From an uncultured Clostridia bacterium (lineage in GTDB: Bacteria > Bacillota > Clostridia > UMGS1883): 64,000 nucleotides of DNA. Location: positions 104,654-168,653 of the forward strand of contig CAKSFM010000004.1 of the NCBI GenBank assembly GCA_934454525.1. The letters are read 5' to 3'. This document shows positions 25,373 to 33,783 of this stretch, one piece after another (position 1 is the stretch's first letter; each line of letters opens with the position of its first letter). The position numbers were made by a program, and so were the translations under genes. A model generated the notes under the pieces. It searched no databases and had not been told where the DNA came from. It worked only from the letters and a program-made list of their open reading frames with translations.

Positions 25373-25963
25373 TTATAAACACTGCAAGATTATTTCGCCC
25401 TTTTCCGCTATCGCAACAGCTGTGCCGACATTTTCGCCCTTTTTGCTGTAGGAATATACATTTCCTATTCTTATCTGCGTGGGTTCCATCATGACGGCGA
25501 ACACACGCCCTCTGCCATTTATCTGCGCAGTTCCGCGGAGCGCTCCGATAACAGTTATGTTACCCGTTGCTTCAACCGTTGCTCCGGGGTTCACGTCACC
25601 GTATATAATCACATCGCCGCGCGAGTTCACGCTTTCACCGCTGCGCAGACTTTTCCGGACGATTTTGCAGATACGCTCATCCTTTTCAAGGCTGTGAAAC
25701 AGCTGATTCCGCGTAAGAAACTTTTGCCTTTTAAAATCGCACCGTTTTCCGAAAAGTGACTTTATTATCTTTTCAAATTTCACTTCATCAAAATATGAAA
25801 ATTCCGTTCCGCTGTAGGAAACGCAAACCTCCGCGCGCTTAAAAAACTCTCCGTTTTCCTGCACCATGCGCTTAATTTCTGCCTCTGCTTCTTCAATCTG
25901 CGCAGTTCTTGAAAAGCAAAGCTCAACTCCGTTTTCCCGTCCTTTAACTGTTATAAGATCCAT
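25373..25963 (-). CDS. minC: Septum site-determining protein MinC
   Basis: An FtsZ assembly inhibitor. The N-terminal domain (about 1-90) is divergent, as is normal; the C-terminal beta-helix (about 95-196) is clear from RSGESVNSRGDVIIYGDVNPGA and IGALRGTAQINGRG. The length of 196 aa is typical of clostridial MinC. AGGGGGAAAG precedes the ATG. It lies 14 bp after the PBP2 gene. Confidence 0.92.
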   Translation of the reverse strand: MDLITVKGRENGVELCFSRTAQIEEAEAEIKRMVQENGEFFKRAEVCVSYSGTEFSYFDEVKFEKIIKSLFGKRCDFKRQKFLTRNQLFHSLEKDERICKIVRKSLRSGESVNSRGDVIIYGDVNPGATVEATGNITVIGALRGTAQINGRGRVFAVMMEPTQIRIGNVYSYSKKGENVGTAVAIAEKGEIILQCL

Positions 25964-25977
25964 TCTTTCCCCCTGCT

Positions 25978-27885
25978 TTATCTCAATAATGAATTTATTT
26001 CCGGCTTCTCGTCATTCTCCGTGATGCCGAAATAGCTGTCGGTTATTTTTCTTACGGCCGCCGCCGTTTTCGCTCCGCTGCCTGCATTTTCAATAACGCA
26101 GGCAATTGCAATCCGCGGTTTGTCGTACGGTGCATATGCAACGCAAACTCCGTTTGTTCCCGAGCCTGTCTGAGCGCTGCCGGTTTTTGCCGCAACGCTT
26201 GTGGTGCATCCTGAAAATGCCGTGTGCGCCGTACCCTCTGTCACAACCATTCTCATGCCTGAAACAACAGCATTGTAATTTTCCTTTTTCAGCTTCACCA
26301 TTTCAAGCGTTTCGCTGCGTGACTCATTCGTAAGCGTTCCGTCCGTGTTGCGGACAGATTTGATAAGGTGCGGTTTATACCGCGTTCCTCCATTGGCAAG
26401 CGCTGCAATATAGTTGGCAAGCTGAAGCGGAGTTACAAGCGTGTCCGATTGACCGATTGCCGTCTGGCATGTGTCACCGGGATACCAAACTTCTCCCTTT
26501 TTCTTTCTGTTTTCCGGACTTGCAACAACTCCGCTTTTTTCCTCGTCAGCAAGCTCAATTCCGCTTTTCTGCCCGAAGCCGAAGCTCTTTGCATACTCAT
26601 CAATTGTTTCGATAGTCAGCCGCCTGCCGGTTTCATAGAAAAACACGTTGCATGAGTCTCTTATTGCTTCGCTGACATTTTCGTATCCGTGCGTTCCGCC
26701 GGACTGATTATATATCCAGCACGCAGGCTGATAATCCTTAAAAAATTTATATTTTCCCGTGTCTAAAATACGCTCGTCCACGGTTATTGCGCCCGTCTCC
26801 AGTCCTGCCGCCGCAACAAGCATTTTAAACACCGATCCGGGCGTATATGTTCCGGAAAGAGCGCGGTTAAACAGCGGTTTCGATTTATTTTTCACGAGTG
26901 ATGAATATTCCCGGTTAAAGCTTTTTATATCATACGACGGGTATGACGCCATTGCGAGCACATCGCCCGAATTCACATCGATCACAACTGCGCTTCCCGC
27001 ATCTGCCGAACCAATCTGTGCAACCGTTTCCGAAAGTGCACTTTCACAAGCCTTTTGCAGATCAAGATCGATCGTCAGTGTGACGCTGCGCCCGTCAGAC
27101 GGCTTTTTCTCCATACTCTGCCCAATGCTATAGCCGCCTGCGGTCTGCTCAAGCGTTCCCCGCCCGTCCTTTCCGCGGAGAAAATCTTCCATGTACTTCT
27201 CTATTCCATCTTTGCCTATTGATGAATTAATAGTATACCCGTCATTCTTCAGGGTTTTGTATTCATTTTCGCTTATGTTTCCGACCCTTCCCAGCATATG
27301 TGCACCAAGGCTTCCGTACGGGTATTCGCGCACAGGCTGCGTGATAACCGTCACATCCCCGAATTTTCTGTTTTGCTCCTTTATGACTGAAATTTCTTCA
27401 ATCGGAACATCCTCCGCAAAAAGATACGGTGCCGATACCGAAAAACCTCTCTTAACCATATCGCTGCGGACAGCGGCAATTTTTTGCTGCTCCTCCTCAG
27501 TGTAGCTTCCGGGGTCAATTCCGTATTTATTGCACAGCTTCGTCAGTGATTCATCCTTTGGAAGCATTGCTGAAATATCGTTTCCGTATGACCTGACCGC
27601 TTCGAACAGATTTGCTATTGTTCTGTTCACCTCATCGTTGCTGCGTTCTCTGTTTTTCTGAATATAGACATTATATCCGGTTCTGTTTTTTACAATGCTT
27701 CTGCCGTATCTGTCAAGAATTTCTCCGCGCGGCGCCATCAGTTCGATAAAGCGCGTTGTGCGCGAATCGCTCTTCTTTCTGTATTCCGCGCCGTCTGTTA
27801 TCTGAAGATTGACAAGCCTTGCCGAAAGCAGAATACAAATTATTGCCGTAAGCGTATTAATCGCCGTATATCGGCTGAATTTCAT
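25978..27885 (-). CDS. mrdA: Class B penicillin-binding protein 2 (elongation transpeptidase)
   Basis: A single N-terminal membrane helix (about 7-25), a dimerisation domain, then the transpeptidase domain with SxxK (PGSVFKM), SxN (SCN in RDSCNVFF) and KTG (AAKTGSAQTG). It cross-links side-wall peptidoglycan with MreC/MreD. At 635 aa it is typical. The ATG overlaps the mreD stop (ATGA). No rodA or mreB is adjacent; they must lie elsewhere. Confidence 0.94.
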   Translation of the reverse strand: MKFSRYTAINTLTAIICILLSARLVNLQITDGAEYRKKSDSRTTRFIELMAPRGEILDRYGRSIVKNRTGYNVYIQKNRERSNDEVNRTIANLFEAVRSYGNDISAMLPKDESLTKLCNKYGIDPGSYTEEEQQKIAAVRSDMVKRGFSVSAPYLFAEDVPIEEISVIKEQNRKFGDVTVITQPVREYPYGSLGAHMLGRVGNISENEYKTLKNDGYTINSSIGKDGIEKYMEDFLRGKDGRGTLEQTAGGYSIGQSMEKKPSDGRSVTLTIDLDLQKACESALSETVAQIGSADAGSAVVIDVNSGDVLAMASYPSYDIKSFNREYSSLVKNKSKPLFNRALSGTYTPGSVFKMLVAAAGLETGAITVDERILDTGKYKFFKDYQPACWIYNQSGGTHGYENVSEAIRDSCNVFFYETGRRLTIETIDEYAKSFGFGQKSGIELADEEKSGVVASPENRKKKGEVWYPGDTCQTAIGQSDTLVTPLQLANYIAALANGGTRYKPHLIKSVRNTDGTLTNESRSETLEMVKLKKENYNAVVSGMRMVVTEGTAHTAFSGCTTSVAAKTGSAQTGSGTNGVCVAYAPYDKPRIAIACVIENAGSGAKTAAAVRKITDSYFGITENDEKPEINSLLR

Positions 27886-28400
27886 ATGCTTTCACTCCCT
27901 CTCGGCTGCATTTTCTTTCTCTTACGGCGCTGGGATGCCAGAACCGTCAAAAAACCTGTCACTGCAGAGAATCCGCCGCGCACAAAAACCGATGCAGCAA
28001 TCTTTCCGATGTCCGCACCGACGCCAACCATCGCTGCCGCCAATGCTGAAGCCACTCCGAACAGCGCTGTATAGACAAAACACACCCACGCAAAAAGCAG
28101 CGGTGAATTGCCGCTTTTTTCATCCGCGGTAAGTGCCGTTGCCGCAGCAAGATACATATACGCCAGGATATGCATTCCGAACAGTCTGGCGCAAAGCGCG
28201 TCCTCCAAAAGACCGCCGAAAGCGCCGCATATTACAGCCATATACGGAGAGCTGCCGACAGATATGAGTATCAGAACGGCAATAAGTATATTCGGTGAAG
28301 CGCCGAAAATGCTGACATTTTCGAATATGAGCGACTGTGCCAGAAATGCCGCATAAACAATCAGCACATTAAAAACGGTTTTTCTGATATTTGCAGTCAT
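27882..28400 (-). CDS. mreD: Rod shape-determining protein MreD
   Basis: A small integral membrane protein with about five helices and little sequence conservation beyond ARLFGMHILAYMYLAA. Assignment rests on hydrophobicity, length (about 172 aa) and position between mreC and PBP2. The ATG at 28400 is chosen because GGGGAG lies 8 nt upstream. The longer frame back to 28484 adds a charged, non-membrane segment overlapping mreC and is rejected. Confidence 0.88.
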   Translation of the reverse strand: MTANIRKTVFNVLIVYAAFLAQSLIFENVSIFGASPNILIAVLILISVGSSPYMAVICGAFGGLLEDALCARLFGMHILAYMYLAAATALTADEKSGNSPLLFAWVCFVYTALFGVASALAAAMVGVGADIGKIAASVFVRGGFSAVTGFLTVLASQRRKRKKMQPRGSESI

Positions 28401-28425
28401 GCTCTCAACTCCCCTTTTGCCATAC

Positions 28426-29232
28426 TCAATTAATTCCGACAAGAACTTCTCTGATTTTCCGCGGGTTAGCGCCTGTTTCAACAATCGCGGTCATGGTTAG
28501 ACCTCTGTCATCATTTTTAATCGCCGTCACCTTGCCGACAAGTATTCCGCGCGGAAAAACTCCGCCGGTTCCCGAGGTTTCAACCGAATCTCCGACAACG
28601 ATTTTTGCGTCCTTGTCAATATAATTCATACTGCAAAGTCCGCCTTGACCGGATGTGCCGTCAACAATTGCCATATCGCCGCTTCGCGGACAGATTACCG
28701 ACACACTGCTCTCCGCATCAAGAAGCGTTCTGATTTTTGAAAAATTTTTCCCGACTTCGCACACTGCGCCGACAAGGCCTTCGGGAACAACCACCGGCGC
28801 ATCTTTCTTTATTCCGTCACGGCTTCCCTTGTCAATTGTCAGCGTATAGTAAACATCGTCACTGTCACGCCCGATAACATTCGCCGCTGTGTAGTTTCCC
28901 TTTGCGTCGGTTTTTTTCAGTTCCAGCAAGCTCCGCAGCTGTTCATTTTCCTTTTTATAACCCTCAAGCATACGGATTTCATCGGAAAGCTCCGCATTTT
29001 TCTTTTTCAGGAGCTTGAGCTGCCGCACATTCTCCGATGAATTTCTTATGTCGGCTATTTTTCCGGAAATTCCATTCACAACAAATGCAGCCGCCTTTTG
29101 CACAGGGGCAAACACCGAACCCGCCGCTGAGGACGCGGACGTTTCCGTTTTGAACGAAACAGCCATTATTGCAAGAATTGCAGCCGTTACCGCTATCATA
29201 ATTATAAAAAAGCTTTTCCCGGTCTTTTTCAT
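28426..29232 (-). CDS. mreC: Rod shape-determining protein MreC
   Basis: One N-terminal membrane helix (about 8-26), a coiled coil (about 60-105, QLKLLKKKNAELSDEIRMLEG), then the beta-rich extracellular region with VIGRDSDDVYYTLTIDKGSRDGIKKD and the late GGVFPRGILVGKV. It is the periplasm-side scaffold that activates PBP2. AAAGGAATG precedes the ATG. It lies 12 bp after maf. Confidence 0.94.
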   Translation of the reverse strand: MKKTGKSFFIIMIAVTAAILAIMAVSFKTETSASSAAGSVFAPVQKAAAFVVNGISGKIADIRNSSENVRQLKLLKKKNAELSDEIRMLEGYKKENEQLRSLLELKKTDAKGNYTAANVIGRDSDDVYYTLTIDKGSRDGIKKDAPVVVPEGLVGAVCEVGKNFSKIRTLLDAESSVSVICPRSGDMAIVDGTSGQGGLCSMNYIDKDAKIVVGDSVETSGTGGVFPRGILVGKVTAIKNDDRGLTMTAIVETGANPRKIREVLVGIN

Positions 29233-29244
29233 ACAAACATTCCT

Positions 29245-29835
29245 TTAGCCGATAATATCAATTGAAAATTCCGATTTGAGTGCCAGCGCAAGGCTGCACA
29301 GCGGAAGTCCGACAACATTGAAATAATCACCGTCAATTTTTTTGATAAACAATGCGCCGCGCTTCTGTATTCCATATGCCCCCGCCTTGTCCATCGGTTC
29401 ACGGGTTTTGACATAAGCTTTGATTTCGTTATCCGTAAGTACGCGGAAAGTAACACGCGTTACCTCCGCCCGTGAAACTGCCATTCCGTCCTTGCAGTTA
29501 TATATGCAAAATCCCGTAAAAACCTCATGCGTTTTTCCGCTGAGCTTGCGGAGCATTTCTTCCGCTTCTGCCATACTGTGAGGTTTTCCGAACACCTTTC
29601 CGTCAAGGCTGACGCATGTGTCCGCACCGATAACAACCGTGTTTCCGCGCAGCGACCTTGCAACATCACAAGCTTTCAGCATTGCAAGCTCTTTCACCAT
29701 CTGCTCCGGCGGAAGCTTTTTGTAAGGCGATTCATCCACGTTTGACGGGATTATCTGCGCATTAATTCCAATATTTCTTAGTAATTCCTTTCTCCGCGGC
29801 GATTTTGACGCGAGAACAAAAACTGTATCAGCCAT
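29245..29835 (-). CDS. maf: Maf-family nucleotide pyrophosphatase
   Basis: LASKSPRRKELLRNIG is the family start; VIGADTCVSLDGKVFGKP and TGFCIY follow, then AGAYGIQKRGALFIKKIDGDYFNVVGLP. It hydrolyses non-canonical or pyrimidine nucleoside triphosphates and is linked to septum control in Bacillus. The ATG at 29835 overlaps the end of ppa by 8 bp; the TTG at 29847 overlaps the AAAGG ribosome site. It is within the rsmF-ppa-maf-mreC run. Confidence 0.94.
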   Translation of the reverse strand: MADTVFVLASKSPRRKELLRNIGINAQIIPSNVDESPYKKLPPEQMVKELAMLKACDVARSLRGNTVVIGADTCVSLDGKVFGKPHSMAEAEEMLRKLSGKTHEVFTGFCIYNCKDGMAVSRAEVTRVTFRVLTDNEIKAYVKTREPMDKAGAYGIQKRGALFIKKIDGDYFNVVGLPLCSLALALKSEFSIDIIG

Positions 29836-30370
29836 TGCGATTTGCAAACCTTTCGTTATATGATTTCATGCATTTTTCAATAATTGCTTCGGCATCCTTT
29901 CTGCCGAGAATTTCCTTAACTGCGGTTTCTTTATTCTCAAGGAATTTATACACCTGGAAGAAATGGGATATTTCCTTGAAGATATGCTCCGGCAGCTCAG
30001 ATATGTCATGATATATCGAATACGTCGGGTCATTAAACGGCAATGCTATGATTTTTTCATCTGTTTCACCGTTGTCAATCATTTTGATAACACCAATCGG
30101 GAAGCAGCGGACAAGGACCATTGAATCAATCCTTTCCTGACAAAGCACAAGCACGTCAAGCGGATCGCCGTCTTCGGCATATGTCCGCGGGATAAATCCG
30201 TAATTCGCCGGGTAATGCGTTGATGTGTACAAAACCCGGTCAAGAATTATCAGACCCGTCTCCTTATCAAGCTCATATTTATTTTTGTCACCCTGCGGAA
30301 TTTCTATTACCGCAAGAAAATTATCCTTGCGGATTCTCTCGGGGGCAACATCATGCCAAACGTTAAACAT
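29828..30370 (-). CDS. ppa: Inorganic pyrophosphatase (soluble family I)
   Basis: A cytoplasmic Mg-dependent enzyme splitting PPi. The family I signature is the acidic DGDPLDVLV, with YPANYGFIPRTY and the later KNKYELDKETG substrate segment. The length of 180 aa is standard. AGGAGGAAAAAAT precedes the ATG. It lies 11 bp after the RsmB/RsmF-like methyltransferase and overlaps maf. Confidence 0.96.
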   Translation of the reverse strand: MFNVWHDVAPERIRKDNFLAVIEIPQGDKNKYELDKETGLIILDRVLYTSTHYPANYGFIPRTYAEDGDPLDVLVLCQERIDSMVLVRCFPIGVIKMIDNGETDEKIIALPFNDPTYSIYHDISELPEHIFKEISHFFQVYKFLENKETAVKEILGRKDAEAIIEKCMKSYNERFANRNG

Positions 30371-30381
30371 ATTTTTTCCTC

Positions 30382-31674
30382 CTATCCTCTCAAATACTTC
30401 GGATAATGATTTTTCAGCTGTCCATTGCTGCTTTTAAACCAGCCTACGGGATATTTACCGCTGTAAAGCGCCGCGCCGAAGCCGTTTTCGCAAGTCCTGA
30501 AAACCGACTCTCCGCGCCTGTAAGCGCAAAGCTCGTCCTCCGTCAGAGAAGCGGTTCTCTTAAAATCCTCTGCCTTAAGGCACATACAAAGATGATGCGC
30601 CGGAACAAGTCTGCCCTTGCGGATTTCACCAAGCAAAATTCCCGGGCGCAGACATTTTATTCCGCGCAGCTCCGGCATGCTCTGCGGCGAAAGATAAAGC
30701 TTTTCGCCAAATGAAACAAACCGCCCTTCAAGGCACACATTTAAGTTTTCACGCTCAAAGGCTCTGTAAATTTTCTCCGCTTCCTTATCGGCAGACTGCG
30801 GACAGCCGATATTTATCTTTCCCGTTTCTTCTTCTTTTACAAATTCAGCTGCAAAATGACCCTCGCCTTTTTCACGGTGCGGCATAATCCTGACTGTTTT
30901 TTTCAGTTTCATGCACGGAAATTCCTTTGAAAATTCCGTGCAGACCTCCTCGTTTTCCTCTCTTGAAAAAGTGCAGGTTGAATAAACCAGCGTTCCGCCG
31001 CCGCAAAGCATTTCAAATGCCGAACGAAGAATTTTTTTCTGCCGCTGCGCACAGGCATATGTATGCTCAAGACTCCAGTGCGCAATTGTCTCCGCATCCT
31101 TTCGGAACATTCCCTCGCCGCTGCACGGAGCGTCAACGATTATTCTGTCAAAAAAGCCTTTGAAATGCTTTTCAAGTGCGTCGGGGCGCATATTAGTCAC
31201 AACCGCGTTTGTTATTCCCATTCGTTCCACATTTTCGCACAGAATTTTTGCGCGCTGCGCTGTTATTTCATTCGAAACAAGCATACCGCTGCCGCCGAGT
31301 GCACAGGCAATCTGTGTACTTTTTCCCCCGGGAGCGGCACAAAGGTCAAGCACCTTATCGCCGCGGTGCACACCAAGCAGTCCGGCAGCAGCCTGGGCGG
31401 ACGGCTCCTGCGAATAAAACAGACCTGCCGCGCTCGCGGCGTGTCCGCCTTTTTTTCCGTCGTAATAAAAACCGCTTTCGCACCACGGAATCGGCTCGCC
31501 GCAAAAACCCGTAAGCTCCGAAAGCTCATGCGGCGTGATTTTAAGCGTGTTCGCGCGCAAACCGTGAAGCGGCTGTTTATCATATTCAGCAATAAAAGCG
31601 TCATATTCGCTTCCGAGTTCCTTTTTCATTCTCGCCGTAAAATCAGCAGGCAAAGTCAATTTTTTCACTTCCAA
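30382..31674 (-). CDS. RsmB/NOP-family rRNA m5C methyltransferase with RsmF-type C-terminus
   Basis: A SAM-dependent cytosine-5 methyltransferase. LDLCAAPGGKSTQIA binds SAM; the two key cysteines are in VDAPCSGEGMF and VYSTCTFSREENE. The N-terminal ferredoxin-like domain begins LPADFTARMKKELG. The C-terminal 150 residues resemble the RsmF/YebU tail with a PUA-like end (GWFKSSNGQLKNHYPKYLRG). The start is a TTG with a poor ribosome site; a GTG at 31668 is possible. It is the first gene of the eleven-gene run down to the XRE gene. Confidence 0.93.
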   Translation of the reverse strand: MEVKKLTLPADFTARMKKELGSEYDAFIAEYDKQPLHGLRANTLKITPHELSELTGFCGEPIPWCESGFYYDGKKGGHAASAAGLFYSQEPSAQAAAGLLGVHRGDKVLDLCAAPGGKSTQIACALGGSGMLVSNEITAQRAKILCENVERMGITNAVVTNMRPDALEKHFKGFFDRIIVDAPCSGEGMFRKDAETIAHWSLEHTYACAQRQKKILRSAFEMLCGGGTLVYSTCTFSREENEEVCTEFSKEFPCMKLKKTVRIMPHREKGEGHFAAEFVKEEETGKINIGCPQSADKEAEKIYRAFERENLNVCLEGRFVSFGEKLYLSPQSMPELRGIKCLRPGILLGEIRKGRLVPAHHLCMCLKAEDFKRTASLTEDELCAYRRGESVFRTCENGFGAALYSGKYPVGWFKSSNGQLKNHYPKYLRG

Positions 31675-31692
31675 TAATATAGTATATCACAT

Positions 31693-31728
31693 CGGCAGCG
31701 CGGAATAAAGCGTTTTTTGGCGCTGCCG
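31693..31728. terminator. Hairpin between ABC-F and rsmF-like genes
   Basis: CGGCAGCGC pairs with GCGCTGCCG across an 18-nt loop. There is no T-run on the minus strand after it, so termination is possible but not certain. Confidence 0.45.
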
Positions 31729-31744
31729 TGAAATTTCTTTCATA

Positions 31745-33655
31745 TTACATTTTTTCAAGCTCTCCGCAAAGCTCTTCCCATTGCTCCATCAGCTCTTCAA
31801 GCTCATTTTCGCAATTGCTTAAAGCATCGCTCAGCTCGGTTATTTTCTCAAAATCGCTTCCTGCCGAGTTGATTTCTCCGTGCAGACGCTCCGTTTCCGC
31901 TTCCTTTTCGCTTATGGCTTCTTCCGTGCGCTTTATTTTTCCCGACAGTCTGTTTTTCGCGCTCTGAAGTTCTTTGCGTTTATGATAATCACTTTGTTCT
32001 TTTTCAGCCTTTTCCTTTTTTTCTGCCGGTGCGCCGCCCTGATTATTTTTTTTGTATTCCATATAACGGTCATAATTCATGTTATAGCATTTAACCGTTC
32101 CGTCTTCGAAAACAAGCAGCTTGTCCGCCATTTTATTTATCAGATAACGGTCATGGCTTATAACAAACACGGTTGCATCAAAATCGGAAATTGCTTTTTC
32201 AAGCGCTTCTTTGGAGCGTATGTCAAGATGGTTTGTCGGTTCGTCAAGCAGCAGAAAATTTGCTCCGGTAAGCATTATTTCAAGCAGGGAAAGCCGCGCT
32301 TTTTCTCCCCCCGAAAGAGCGTTTGTCTGTTTAAAGACATCATCTCCGCGGAAAAGGAAAGCCGCCAGTGCATTTCTTATCTGCGTTCTGTCCATTTTCG
32401 GATAAACATCCCAAAGCTCACTTTCAACGTCTTTTGTTCCGGTTATGTCACTTCTCTCCTGGTCGTAGTATGCACATTCAACCTTTGTTCCGAAACGGAC
32501 TGTGCCGCAGTCCGGTTTCATAACTCCCTTTATAATTTTATACAGCGTGGATTTTCCGCAGCCGTTTGCACCGAGCAGGAAAACGCGTTCTCCGCGCTTC
32601 ACCTCAAACGAAACGTGTTCAAAAAGCTTCTTTTCGCCGAAATGCTTTGCCACATCCGTCACGGAAAGGACATCGTTTCCGCTGCGCTCATTTGCAGTGA
32701 ATGTGAACCTTATTGCGTCCGTATCACGCTCGGGTTTTTCAAGCGTTTCCTCCAGGCGTTCAATGCTTTTCAGCTTGCTCTCTGCCATTCGGATATTGCG
32801 CTCCCTGTTCCATCGGCGCTGCTGTTCGACAACACCCTCAAGACGTGTAATTTCCTTGACGGTGTTTTCGTATTTTTTCTGCATCGCCTTGTACGCCTGT
32901 TCTTTTTTCTCCGTGAATGTCGAATAAGACCCCTCATAGCATGTTATCCGCCTGTTTTCAAGCTCAATCGTTGTATTTGTCACCTTATCGAGAAAATATC
33001 TGTCATGGCTTATAACAAGGAAAGCCTTTGATGAGCTTTTAAGGAAATCTTCCAGAAAGCGCACCGCTTCAATGTCAAGGTGATTCGTCGGTTCATCAAG
33101 CATAAGAAAATTTGCTTCCGACAGAAGAGTTCTTGCAAGGGAAAGGCGCGTTTTCTGCCCACCGGAAAGCGATGACAGCGGCAAATCAAGTTCTCCCTCG
33201 CTGAGTCCGAGTCCAAGCAGCAGCGAACGGGTGCGCGAGCGGTATGTCATTCCGCCGTTTGCAATATATTCATTATTCAGTGCATCCTGGCGATTTATCA
33301 GCTTTTGGCGATCGTCTGTGCCGTTTTCAAGACTGCGGCAAATGCGGTCAAGCTCGCTTTCTATTTCAAAAAACCGGCTGAAAACGTCCAACGTATACTC
33401 ATAAGCTGTTTTGCCCTCGGCGCTCGGAGCAGTTTGCTCCATAACGCCGACTTTTAAATCGCTGCTTCTGAAAATATCTCCCTCATAATCCTCTGTGCCT
33501 TGTATTATATTAAACAACGTGGTTTTTCCGGCTCCGTTTGCACCGATAAACCCCATCTTTGTGTTTTCTTCAATTTTGAATGTCACATCGCGGAAAAGCT
33601 CGCGTTCGCCAAAGCTTTTTGAAACTCCGCTCAATGTAATCAAGCTCACATGCAT
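31745..33655 (-). CDS. ABC-F family ATPase (duplicated ATPase, no membrane domain)
   Basis: Two ABC domains: Walker A GANGAGKTT and GANGCGKST, signatures LSGGQKTRLS and LSGGEKARLS, Walker B MLDEPTNHLD and LLDEPTNHLD. The interdomain linker (about 235-310) is helical and basic, as in ABC-F translation factors, and a C-terminal coiled coil (about 540-630) ends it. Such proteins act at the ribosome E site; some give antibiotic resistance, but the housekeeping YdiF/Uup-like group is more likely here. The ATG at 33655 is chosen after GAGGTG. Confidence 0.93.
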   Translation of the reverse strand: MHVSLITLSGVSKSFGERELFRDVTFKIEENTKMGFIGANGAGKTTLFNIIQGTEDYEGDIFRSSDLKVGVMEQTAPSAEGKTAYEYTLDVFSRFFEIESELDRICRSLENGTDDRQKLINRQDALNNEYIANGGMTYRSRTRSLLLGLGLSEGELDLPLSSLSGGQKTRLSLARTLLSEANFLMLDEPTNHLDIEAVRFLEDFLKSSSKAFLVISHDRYFLDKVTNTTIELENRRITCYEGSYSTFTEKKEQAYKAMQKKYENTVKEITRLEGVVEQQRRWNRERNIRMAESKLKSIERLEETLEKPERDTDAIRFTFTANERSGNDVLSVTDVAKHFGEKKLFEHVSFEVKRGERVFLLGANGCGKSTLYKIIKGVMKPDCGTVRFGTKVECAYYDQERSDITGTKDVESELWDVYPKMDRTQIRNALAAFLFRGDDVFKQTNALSGGEKARLSLLEIMLTGANFLLLDEPTNHLDIRSKEALEKAISDFDATVFVISHDRYLINKMADKLLVFEDGTVKCYNMNYDRYMEYKKNNQGGAPAEKKEKAEKEQSDYHKRKELQSAKNRLSGKIKRTEEAISEKEAETERLHGEINSAGSDFEKITELSDALSNCENELEELMEQWEELCGELEKM

Positions 33656-33733
33656 ACACCTCAATCCATTTTATATTATAGTGCATTTCTTTTGTTAAAT
33701 CAATTATTTTCGGAAAAAAAGAATTATTATTTT

Positions 33734-33773
33734 AAAAAAACAGGAAAGGTGCGATTTTACGCTACCTTTCCTG
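33734..33773 (-). terminator. Intrinsic terminator after ftsH
   Basis: CAGGAAAGGT pairs with ACCTTTCCTG (13-nt loop), followed by TTTTTTTAAAAT on the minus strand, 10 nt beyond the ftsH stop. Confidence 0.9.
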
Positions 33774-33783
33774 TTATGACACT

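Noticed and set aside
31880..33031. 383-codon plus-strand ORF opposite the ABC-F gene
   Set aside because: It is antisense to two complete ABC domains with intact Walker motifs and is rich in Phe/Cys/Ile without domain structure.
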